Shown here piece by piece: positions 29,701 to 38,568 of a stretch of 64,000 nucleotides of DNA (within the stretch, counting starts at the first letter, position 1; each line of letters starts with the position of its first letter). The notes below the pieces were generated by a model that saw only the letters and a program-made list of their open reading frames with translations, had not been told where the DNA came from and did no database searches. This DNA comes from Apium graveolens (taxonomy: Eukaryota > Streptophyta > Magnoliopsida > Apiales > Apiaceae). The stretch lies in contig NC_133647.1 in assembly GCF_009905375.1 (NCBI RefSeq), positions 76,760,671 through 76,824,670 on the forward strand, in the 5' to 3' direction. Both the position numbers and the translations under genes were made by a program.

Positions 29701-31406
29701 AGTGTGAGATTTATACGGATCACAAAAGTTTGAAATATATATTCACCCAGAAGGAACTTAATATGAGGCAAAGGAGATGGTTAGAGTTGATCAAGGATTA
29801 TGATTGCTCGATTAATTATCATCCCGGTAAAGCGAACATTGTAGCAGACGCGTTAAGTCGGAAGGAAAGGTTAAATGTGTTATCCGTACCTAAAGATATA
29901 TATAAGGAATTTCAGAAATTGGAATTGGAGATTAGAGTTTGCAAGCCTGAGGAAACAAAAGTGTATAGCATGACTTTTCAACCGGAGTTATTGGAGAAAA
30001 TAAAGAAATGTCAGGAAGATGTAATGGATCAAGATATAAATCGCTTGGTAGGTGAAGAATTATGCACGCAGAAGGATGATCAAGGTATTCTGAGATTTTC
30101 ATCTAGATTTTGGATTCCACCGGTGACGGAATTGAAGAATGAGATTCTACAGGAGGCATATAATTCAAGGTATTCCATCCATCCAGGAAGTACGAAGATG
30201 TATAGAGATTTAAAGAAGAATTATTGGTGGCCAGACATGAAAAGGGAAATTGCGGAATGGTTTAGCAAATGTTATACCTGTCAGAGAGTTAAAGCAGAGC
30301 ATCAGAGACCAAGTGGATTGCTACAGCCATTAGAGATTCCAGAATGGAAGTAGGAACATATTGCCATGGATTTTATAGTTGGATTACCAAGGACAAGGGC
30401 TAATCATGATACCATTTGGGTTATAGTGGATAGACTTACCAAGTCAGCTCATTTTCTGCCTATAAATGAAAGATTTTTGCTCGACAAGTTATTCCATATG
30501 TACCTGAAGGAAATCGTAGTTCGTCATGAAGTTCCAGTGTCTATCGTATCTGATCGAGATCCAAGGTTTAATTCAAGATTTTGGAAGAGTTTTCAAGAAT
30601 GTTTGGGAACAAGACTGAATATGAGTACGGCCTATCACCCGCAAACGGACGGCCAAAGTGAAAGAACGATCCAGACAATCGAGGATATGTTACGTGTTTG
30701 TGCTATTGATTTCAAATGAAGTTGGGATGAGCATTTACCCCTGGTAGAGTTTGCTTATAACAACAGTTATCACGCCAGCATTGGGATGCCACCCTATGAC
30801 GCCCTTTATGGACGCAAATGTAGATCTCCGGTATATTGGGACGAAGTAGGAGAACGCAAAATACTTGGACCTGAATTGGTGCAGCAGACAAAGGAAGTTG
30901 TTGACATTATCCAGAAGAGATTAATAGCCACACAAGATCGTCAGAGGAAGTATGCAGACCAGTCAAGGAATGACATGGAATTTGAAGAAGGAAGTTTGGT
31001 ATTACTGAAAGTATCACCGTGGAAAAGACTAACAAGGTTTGGGAAGAAAGGAAAGCTAAGCCCAAGATATGTTGGACCTTTTGAGATCCTAAAGCGCGTT
31101 GGCAAAGTAGCTTACGAGTTGGCGCTACCACCGTACATGGAGCACATTCACAATGTTTTTCACGTATCAATGCTTAAGAAATACAATCCAGACTCCAGGC
31201 ATGTAATAGAATATAAGCCAATAGAGCTTCAGGAAGATTCGTCATATGTAGAGAGTCCGATAGAGATTCTACAGGAGAGAGAGAAAGTATTAAGAAATAA
31301 AGTGGTAAAGTTAGTAAAAGTGTTGTGGAGAAAGCCAAAGGTTGAAGAGTCAACCTGGGAGTTAGAAAGTGATATGAGAGAAAAATACCCTCATTTGTTT
31401 TCTTAG
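26779..31406 (+). pseudogene. Tekay-B gag-pol with chromodomain, nine stops and one frameshift
   Basis: ATG 26779 (MPPRRNTRTN). One frame to about 29018, then a single-base loss in the RT (TNA followed by a shifted PAAFMDP) and a second frame to TAG 31404. Stops: 26812, 26992, 27145, 27400, 27547, 29466, 29601, 30351, 30717. Domains: gag; two CCHC knuckles ([14 protein letters not shown] near 27750; [14 protein letters not shown] near 27880); protease [12 protein letters not shown] with FIDDILIYS near 29080; RNase H; integrase zinc motif ([11 protein letters not shown] ... CYTCQ), core MDFIVGLP and VSDRDPRF; C-terminal chromodomain (about 31230-31406, ending KVEESTWELESDMREKYPHLF). The chromodomain places it with the Tekay/Del chromoviruses, where it is thought to guide integration to certain chromatin. 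Dead copy. Confidence 0.92.
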
Positions 31407-31432
31407 GAGATTCTGAGGACAGAATCCTTTTA

Positions 31433-31444
31433 AGGGGGGAAGGA
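31433..31444 (+). promoter_or_regulatory. Polypurine tract of Tekay-B
   Basis: AGGGGGGAAGGA directly before TGTAATATCCGG, the 3' LTR start. Confidence 0.85.
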
Positions 31445-31721
31445 TGTAATATCCGGAATATATCGTGTAATTATTTTTGCTATTAAATAAATACTATGTG
31501 TGTTCAGTATCTATTCTGTGAATTAATTGTTCAGTGTTATTTGTATTTGGGTATTCAAAAATATTATTAATTGAGTATTTTAATTTTTATATGTCCAAAA
31601 TAAAATATAGATAATTGTCATATCTTCCTAATTATTTTTATGTTGATTTATGAGTTTATAAGAATCATATGAAATTTATAAAATCTTTTCCGAGCATTTA
31701 AAATCTATTTTATAAAAACGG
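31445..31721 (+). repeat. Tekay-B 3' LTR, first 277 bp only
   Basis: Matches 11374-11655 with about 8-9 substitutions and two single-base indels, then similarity stops near TATAAAAACGGGA. The remaining 3.1 kb of LTR is missing. Sequence after about 31722 belongs to Copia-2. Confidence 0.88.
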
Positions 31722-31733
31722 GATACTCTCAAC

Positions 31734-32996
31734 ATGAGGGAATTGTCTTATGCTGCTCACAAGAAGTTTAAAGTCTTTCAAATGGATATGAAAAGTGCTT
31801 TTCTTAATGGAGAATTGGGAAAGGAAGTATATGTTGAACAACCTCCAGGCTTTGTAAATCCCAAATTTCCCAATCATGTCTACAGGCTTGATAAAGCACT
31901 TTATGGCCTTAAGCAAGCTCCAAGAGCATGGTATGAGACTTTAGCTCAGTTTCTTCTGGAAAGTGGATTTAACAGAGGAACTATTGACAAAACACTGTTC
32001 TACCTCAACCATGGAAAGGACTTACTTTTGGTGCAAATATATGTTGATGATATCATTTTTGGTTCTACAAATGACAAACTTTGTAAGAAGTTTACCAAAC
32101 TGATGCAGTCAAGATATCAAATGAGTATGATGGGAGAACTTAACTATTTTCTGGGCCTTCAAGTCAAGCAGAATGAAGAAGGAACTTTTATTTGTCAATC
32201 TAAGTACACCAGAAATTTGTTGAAGAAATTTGGAATGCAAGATTGTTCAAGTGCATCCACTCCTATGGCCACTGCAACAAAATTGGATATAGATACTGGT
32301 AAATCAGTAGATATTACTGATTACAGAGGTATGATTGGCTCACTACTCTATCTAACTGCAAGTAGACCTGATATCATGTATGCTACCTGTCTTTGTGCAA
32401 GGTTTTAAGCAGATCCAAGAGAACCTCACTTAACAGCTGTGAAAAGAATTTTCAAGTACCTTAAGGGTACAGCTGATCTGGGATTATGGTATCCTAGAGA
32501 ATCAGACTTTAAGCTAATAGGTTACTCAGATGCAGATTTTGCAGGATGCAAAATTGACAGGAAAAGCACAAGTGGAAGCTGCCAATTTCTTGGAGGCGGA
32601 TTGGTTTCTTGGTTTAGCAAGAAATAGAAGTCAATTTCCACATCAACTGCAGAAGCAGAGTACATTGCTGCAGGAAGCTGTTATGCACAGATTCTTTGGA
32701 TGAAGAATCAGTTACTAGATTATGGGTTAGAATTCTCTAAAATCCCTATTTACTGTGATAATCAAAGTGCTATTGCTATGACAGGTAATCCAGTTCAGCA
32801 CTCAATGACAAAGCACATCAGCATTAGATACCACTTCATAAGGGAACATGTGGATGCAGGTACAGTGGAATTGCATTTTGTTCCAACAGATCAACAACTA
32901 GCAGATATCTTCACAAAACCACTGTATGAAGCTACTTTTACTAGATTGGTAAATGAACTTGGAATGGTTTCAGGTTCATTTTCTAAATCTGCTTAG
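31734..32996 (+). pseudogene. Copia-2 pol, RT and RNase H part
   Basis: One frame to TAG 32994 with two premature stops, TAA 32406 and TAG 32625, each at a position where the relatives have Gln. RT motifs: [38 protein letters not shown] near 32040. RNase H motifs: [31 protein letters not shown], and the C-terminal ADIFTKPL. The ATG at 31734 is only the first Met after the truncation, not a real start. Confidence 0.88.
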
Positions 32997-34443
32997 TTTA
33001 TGTTCTGATACATCAGACTTTATGATCAGTATTTATAGATATTATTATCTTTGTGTATTATGTGCTTAATTAGAAATTTTCTAAGTGCTGATTGTTGTCT
33101 GATGTGAATTTCTAAATCTGATAGTGATATGAATGTTTATGTGACTATTCAATCCAATGAGGATAATTGTGCTAGATGCTAACCTAGTAGTCTTTAATAT
33201 ACTAAAGATCCCATGTTTGAAGTAATTGTTTATGTGGAAATCTTTTAACACAAGCAAATTCTGATATTGAGCTTAGTTAAGTTTACTTTGTGTATCTTAT
33301 TACTAAGTCAAAAACTAGAATAGTGCTTCTTATCTGTTATGGACTGATGTTAGTAAATCTAGTGGATGTACTAAATGTTGATAAGCCTCAATTATCAAAA
33401 GAAAAAGAAAAGGAAAGAAATAAAAAATCAGGTACTCCTTTGAGATCTAGAGTAAAAATGTGGAAGGGAAGACCCAAGTGCATTGCTGGTATTAAGTAAT
33501 ATGCATTAAAAAGAAAAATAAAATTTTCTTGGTGACTTTTCACACTCTATGATTACTGGAGAAATACTCTGATAACAACATAAATTATGATAAGCAGTCG
33601 TGACTCACTTACACTGAGAAGCCACTGTAAAATAAAATTTCAAAAGATGCATAAAATGAGCACAAAATAGTTGAGGTGGACTCATGCATGAACTCATTCT
33701 AAAGTAGACCTCAGAATAATGACGGATTTTGAGCAAAGTTCTTAGTTATGCCTTATTTCTAAGATGTACTGAAGTGAATCAGACTTTACTCCTTGTCTCA
33801 TATTTAGCTTAATGCACACACTTACACTCCATATAAATGATGAAAATTACTGTGGTGATCAACGTTGTTTTAGATGAACAGTTTATGTGTCAGATTGCAT
33901 AAATTCTGAGGACAAGTTCTGATGGAAGTTCTGATGATTAAGTTCTGATAAAACCATATCAGTATTTGTGTAAAGAATTACAGGAATACACATTCACTTT
34001 TCGAGTTAAGGAGCCATATTCTGATGACTTTTAAATCCTGATAATAATCAAGTTTTGATGTTGACGTAACAGTATTTATTTACTTGATTTATTTTTGGTC
34101 ATTACTTGAACGACAATATTTTTACAGAATATTGGTTAATGTGAGATAAAACAGTCATAATCATTATTGGTTAGTGGTTAGTGTGTATGTCTTGAAAAAC
34201 TGCATGCGCACAATAATTATCATTATATCTCGTGCCCATTAACTCTGGTTTTAGATCTTTTACTGACTGTTATTATTTCACATCAGTCTAGGGAGTTGAG
34301 GGGTCATTATTTTTACTTGTAATTGTTGCCCATTCCTCGCGTCCCTTGGTATTCCATTGGCTATTTAAACCAACAATTCATTCCAGCCAAAACATCTTTC
34401 ATTTTCTCACAAACTCACTCTCTTTTTATTCATATCAACAAAA
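32997..34443 (+). promoter_or_regulatory. Region between pol and the downstream ORFs of Copia-2
   Basis: No convincing coding sequence; a 69-codon frame at 33290 is Lys-rich and unsupported. It contains the Copia-2 word AAGTTCTGAT at 33914, 33927 and 33940 (13-bp steps), with degenerate forms near 33006 and 34019-34060. Near its end is TATTTAAA at 34362-34369, then a pyrimidine-rich leader to ATG 34444. Confidence 0.6.
34362..34369 (+). promoter_or_regulatory. Putative internal TATA box in Copia-2
   Basis: TATTTAAA 82 bp upstream of ATG 34444, with a CTCACTCTC-type leader between. Same arrangement as 9518 in Copia-1. Confidence 0.45.
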
Positions 34444-34644
34444 ATGGTCTATTTCAACATGTTCTTGAACCATGAAACTTTCACTATTGAGTTGAGTTGT
34501 GTTGACTGGCAGCAGGAGTGGCATGTCACTGCCATTCCTGATGAACTCTGGAATTCAGTTCCACAAGAGGTTCACACCGAACTCTTGTTTTTATCAATGG
34601 AATATCACCTCCATCTTGATAGGTTGGAAGAGGAAAGGAGATAA
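34444..34644 (+). CDS. Small ORF after the internal TATA box of Copia-2, 66 aa
   Basis: ATG 34444 (CAAAAATGG) to TAA 34642. Composition is protein-like (DWQQEWHVTAIPDELWNSV; YHLHLDRLEEERR). In the same frame, beyond the stop, reading continues ALRQQERIIRLAV, suggesting an older, longer helical C-terminus. It occupies the position of the N-terminus of the Copia-1 env-like ORF but I see no clear similarity. Unknown function; it may be an exon or remnant of the env-like gene. Confidence 0.4.
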   Translation: MVYFNMFLNHETFTIELSCVDWQQEWHVTAIPDELWNSVPQEVHTELLFLSMEYHLHLDRLEEERR

Positions 34645-34984
34645 GCTCTCCGTCAGCAAGAACGGATCATCCGTCTTGCAGTGCTCTTCGTCAGCAGCAG
34701 AAGGAGTTAATCGTCAGGCTTTTTAGCTTAGGACTAAAGATGTTGATGTTAGGAATCGTAGAATATGACTATCTTGTAGTTTTGCATGTAATTGATAAAT
34801 TTCATCGAATGTAATCATCTGATATATTAATGAAATTTTGATTAATTGCAAGATTTGTTCTATGTTTATCAAATTATGTGATTGTGCATGTTTAATTGCA
34901 ATTTTTAAATCTTTACTTCATCGACTTTTAATCTTATTTTATGATGAATGTTTTGATTAAATTCTGTTGATTTGAGAAAACAAC
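34645..34984. other. AT-rich gap between Copia-2 downstream ORFs
   Basis: AT-rich stretch without coding potential. It could be an intron between the 66-codon ORF and the long ORF that starts without an ATG near 34985, but I cannot fix splice sites. Confidence 0.4.
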
Positions 34985-37655
34985 TGAGGAACAGGTTTCT
35001 ATATTAGAACCTGTTATTATAGAAGCTGAGAAGATTTCTTCTCAGAAAGATACCGTAACTGGGAGTTCTAGGCCCCTCAAAAGGCTTAGAAAATTAAATT
35101 CTGATGATAAAACTCCTACAGTGTCTCCACCTTTGAGGAAAGTAAAGAAACAGAGAGCTCATAGGAGCATAGTTGAGTCAGATTCAGATGTAGTGGAAGC
35201 AGCTAAGGAAGGGGATCAGGAATCTCTGATCTTAACAGAACCAGTAGTTATTGAATTACTTCCTTCTGCACAACCGGAAACTGCACAACCAGAAACTGCT
35301 CAAGATAAAATGCCTACACCTTCTATGTCACCTATAGTTGATCCAGTATATACTGAAAAACCGGGTACAAGTGCTGAAATTGATATTCATAACCTGATTG
35401 TGCCTGAGGTTTTGTAATTGGAAGCTCCACAAATTCAACTCACTCCACCAACAACATCATTTTTGAATATTGATTAGAACCTGGCTGCAGATCAGAATTT
35501 AGAGGATGATGTTGAAGCCTCTATAGCCTCACATACTCTGTTTTACCAGAGGATGCTGATACTGCAGGATCTACAAGTTCTGATGCTGCCATTGAAGAAA
35601 TTACTGGTGAAGCTGCTGCCAATTTAGATGCTGATGCAGCTGGTCCATCTGGACATGCACCTCAACAAATTGTTCATAAAGCTGATTTAGTCAAGAAGTT
35701 TGTTACAGGGGAAGCACCAGTACCTTGGAGTGAATCTCCTAGAAGAAAGGAGTGGATTAAAGAATGGAACTCAGTTAGTTTTGTTCCTTCTAAAAAGATT
35801 CTTGATGAGCATCTTGCAAAAGCTGATGAAATGCTGATAAATGATGATATCAAGGCACAGCTGAGAGTTACTGCTTTGAGTACAAGGCACCTTCAAGGTC
35901 AACACTCAATAACTCATGACAAGGTGAATAAAATTCAAGAAAACTTGATCCAGCAAGATATGAATCTGAAACTTGAAAAGAACAGATTTTTCAAGCCAGC
36001 CTTTGACAGAATTGCCTACATTGAGAAAACTCAGGAGAAGCAACAAGCTTAAATTGAAGAAATTCTGAAGAATCAAGCTTCTCACCAAAATAAACTCAAT
36101 GAGATCCAATCCTCAGTGGAATTTCTTGTCTCTCTTCTACTACCTGCTGATGCCAAAAAGGGGGAGAAAGTGATTAAGTCCAAATGAAAATCTGTTCAGA
36201 CACTGAAAGGAAAGGATGATGAAAATGATGACCAGGGAAACTCTAACAAGGGTAGAAGTCAAGGTCAAGGAAAAGGATTTTCATCAAGTAAAGCTGGAAC
36301 TACAAGTCAAAGAACAAGTTCTGATATTGGGAGAAGAATAAGTTCTGATACTGGTAAAAGGATAAGTTCTGATGAACATCTGGAACTTGATGAGGAAATT
36401 TCAAGACAATTATTTCTAAAAGAAAATCCAAGAATGGACTTCGAGAGTCTAAAGGAAGAAGAAGCTAGACTTAAGTTAGAAAAAGTCAACTTTAAATCTA
36501 AAGCTTCTGTTGTTGAAAAGAAACTTCCTATGGCTAAAGGCATTGTGATAAAAAAAAGGACAAATCCTGAGGCAATTAAAGCCAAATCACAAGTGGAGAT
36601 AGATTTCCAAGGGCAAATAAAAAGTTGATGAACTTGTAAAGGTTTATATGCCAATTATGGATGAAGAAATAATTGATGAAGAAGCAGATGCTAATCTTAC
36701 TCTAATGTATAAGAAGATTTTTCAAACAACCTCTGACATGACTCATGTTATTCAGAGTCAAGATTTAGTAAGTTCTGATATGACAGTGAAGCAAGCAACC
36801 TCTGACTTAGCTCAAGTTGGCTTGATATCAGAAGATAAGGAAAAGGAAACCTCTGACATTGCTCATGTTAAACCTTCAAAGATACTCCTACCAGGATTCA
36901 CCAAAGCTAAACAAACTCAATCTTTGAAGACTGCAACAAGTGGTTTTGAAGCAAGAGTTGTTACAGGAAAAGAAGCAAGAGATAAATCTGGATTGGGTAG
37001 TGCTGATGAAAGAAGAATACAGAACACAACCAATGATCCAACTTTTTTAAGTGAACCAGGTGTTGGAGCAACTCCTGAAAGATTGAATCGACTTGAATCT
37101 GTACAAATGGTTTACCATACCTTCTTGAAAGAACATATCTTGTTATATTTTATGACAGATGGAAGGGTATACCAGATTAGGCAGAATGCTATACCACTGA
37201 AGTATATTGAGGAACTGGAACATGTTCTATTCTTACTTTAAGTGAAGAACAGATTAACAGATAGTGCTGTAAATTATTTGAAGACTCGAATTCAAAGACA
37301 GAAGAAACTTTACTCTGTAAAGTCTGACAGCACATATTATCCCAAGTACATAGATCACAAGGGTGATATTGTCGATATGAAGCCTAACACTGCTAAGATT
37401 ATAACTACTTTTCTGGGTTATAAGGCTGTGGAATTCAATCTTGAGTCTGACAAGGCATATTTAATCAGACTAGATCAGGAGATAAGAAAATCTAAGATAA
37501 ATGATCTCAGAGCAGTTATTTTTCAAACTAGAGAAGATACAGCTAAATTGAAGAATGCTAAAAGGAGGATGGTTAATGAACTTGAATATGCTGAGAGATG
37601 TTTTGTAAAGAACTATTTCATAACAACTCCTGATATCAAAGAGATCAGTAATTAA
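34985..37655 (+). pseudogene. Copia-2 env-like ORF, broken
   Basis: Long protein-like region with several stops (for example 35415, 35476, 36050, 36186, 36626, 37239) and at least two frame changes (near 35540 and 36615). The N-terminal part is acidic/Ser/Pro-rich with basic patches (PLKRLRKLNSDD; RKVKKQRAHRS). The middle is charged and probably coiled coil (near 35850-36050). Then a basic Gly/Ser/Gln segment, the 24-bp SSD repeats, and a conserved C-terminal block that includes LEELEHVLFLL-type sequence and a helical region ending near 37655. No membrane span or signal peptide seen. SIRE-type downstream ORFs are called env-like by position; the role is unknown. Confidence 0.7.
36316..36373 (+). 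repeat. 24-bp coding repeat with AAGTTCTGAT in Copia-2
   Basis: AAGTTCTGAT at 36316, 36340 and 36364, exactly 24 bp apart, encoding SSD-centred 8-residue repeats (SSDIGRRI, SSDTGKRI, SSDEHLEL). It is the reverse complement of the LTR word ATCAGAACTT at 37984 and 37999. Confidence 0.9.
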
Positions 37656-37850
37656 AGCCAAGTTAAAGATCTACAACTACTTAAATTTTGAAGTTTATAC
37701 AGACTGAAGCTGTTATCAAAAGTTAAAGATGGTAAAGCTGAAAGGACTGTAAGTTGTAGTTATCTAGTCAAATTCTCATGCATTTGTACTTAATATTTTT
37801 GACATCATCAAATATCTGTTGAACTTGTATATTATGCTAATTTACAAGTT

Positions 37851-37859
37851 GGGGGAGAT
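37851..37859 (+). promoter_or_regulatory. Polypurine tract of Copia-2
   Basis: GGGGGAGAT directly before TGTTAGATATATTTG. The same tract precedes the Copia-4 LTR on the minus strand (54326-54334). Confidence 0.8.
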
Positions 37860-38480
37860 TGTTAGATATATTTGATGATGTCATGTGTAATATGATTTGT
37901 GTTTAGTTTTCAGATCTTACCTTACAGGACAAATCAATACTTAACTGGAAATCAGCACTTATACTGAAGACAGAACTTAAGATATCAGAACTTAAGTTAT
38001 CAGAACTTAAGGTTCAGAAGATATTTATCAGGAGATAATATCAGGACTTAAGATGACTTTCAGATAAGGTAGGCGGCTGATTAAAAGGAAAGAAGATCGA
38101 GACTAAGACAGAAAGAATTGTGCATGAAGAAGGAATTCTATGAAGGATAGAATACTTGGAAGAAAAGATAACTAGTTGATATATTTTAGGAAGCAGAATT
38201 ATATTCCATATCAATTAGAAGATTATCTTGTAACTGTGTAGTATATAAACACAGGCATAGAGTTTACACTATAAGTGTTACGATTATCGAAGTTATTATT
38301 CTTTGTAAATCTAGCAGCTCTCGTGATAATTTGTTCATCACTGAGAGAGGACAGCTCCATATTGTAACAGAGTTTATTGTGTTGAATAAAATCTGTTTTC
38401 TGTTACTTGAGTTCTTATATTCGATTTGATTGTGATAAACACTGTATTCAACCCCCTTCTACAGTGTGTGTGACCTAACA
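37860..38480 (+). repeat. Copia-2 3' LTR
   Basis: 621 bp from TGTTAGATATATTTG to GTGTGACCTAACA, containing the ATTCAACCCCCTTCTA signature. U3 has ATCAGAACTTAAG at 37984 and 37999 plus degenerate copies near 37971, 38014 and 38040. The TATA box TATATAAAC is at 38242. Confidence 0.88.
38242..38250 (+). promoter_or_regulatory. TATA box of Copia-2 LTR
   Basis: TATATAAAC, about 190 bp downstream of the U3 word array. Confidence 0.7.
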
Positions 38481-38556
38481 CCCTACATACCAACATTACC
38501 CCTTTCCGACTCTATTCCTAACCTAAATCAGGGACTCAAACATGTAGCTTTGATAC

Positions 38557-38568
38557 CAACCTGTGACG
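38557..38568 (-). promoter_or_regulatory. Primer-binding site of Tekay-C
   Basis: Minus strand reads TGGTATCAAAGC, one mismatch from the tRNA-Met site of the other Tekay elements, three bases after the LTR end at 38572. Confidence 0.8.

Larger units (their letters stand above)
11374..31721 (+). mobile_element. Tekay-B: chromovirus Ty3/gypsy element, nested and truncated
   Basis: Starts TGTAATATCCGG inside the env-like ORF of Copia-1. Components: 5' LTR split by the TAT element, tRNA-Met primer site, an extra ORF upstream of gag, a gag-pol with chromodomain, a polypurine tract and the first 277 bp of the 3' LTR. It then stops at a junction with Copia-2 near 31721. TCAAC (11369-11373) would be the left target duplication; the right one is gone. 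Compared over about 280 bp, the LTRs differ at roughly 8-9 substitutions plus two single-base indels, against about one in 571 for the TAT element inside it. Confidence 0.9.
31722..38480 (+). mobile_element. Copia-2: SIRE-type element, 5'-truncated
   Basis: Begins inside the reverse transcriptase and continues through RNase H, a 1.4-kb noncoding stretch, a small ORF, a long env-like ORF, a purine tract and a complete 3' LTR. It lacks 5' LTR, gag, protease, integrase and the start of RT. It belongs to a different lineage from Copia-1 and Copia-3: the LTR is 621 bp and its repeated word is AAGTTCTGAT / ATCAGAACTT. It abuts Tekay-C leader sequence at 38481, into which it probably inserted. Confidence 0.85.

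Noticed and set aside
31728..31733. TCAAC near the Tekay-B/Copia-2 junction as the right target duplication of Tekay-B
   Set aside because: It does not follow a complete LTR end (CTACA), so the match to 11369-11373 is probably chance.
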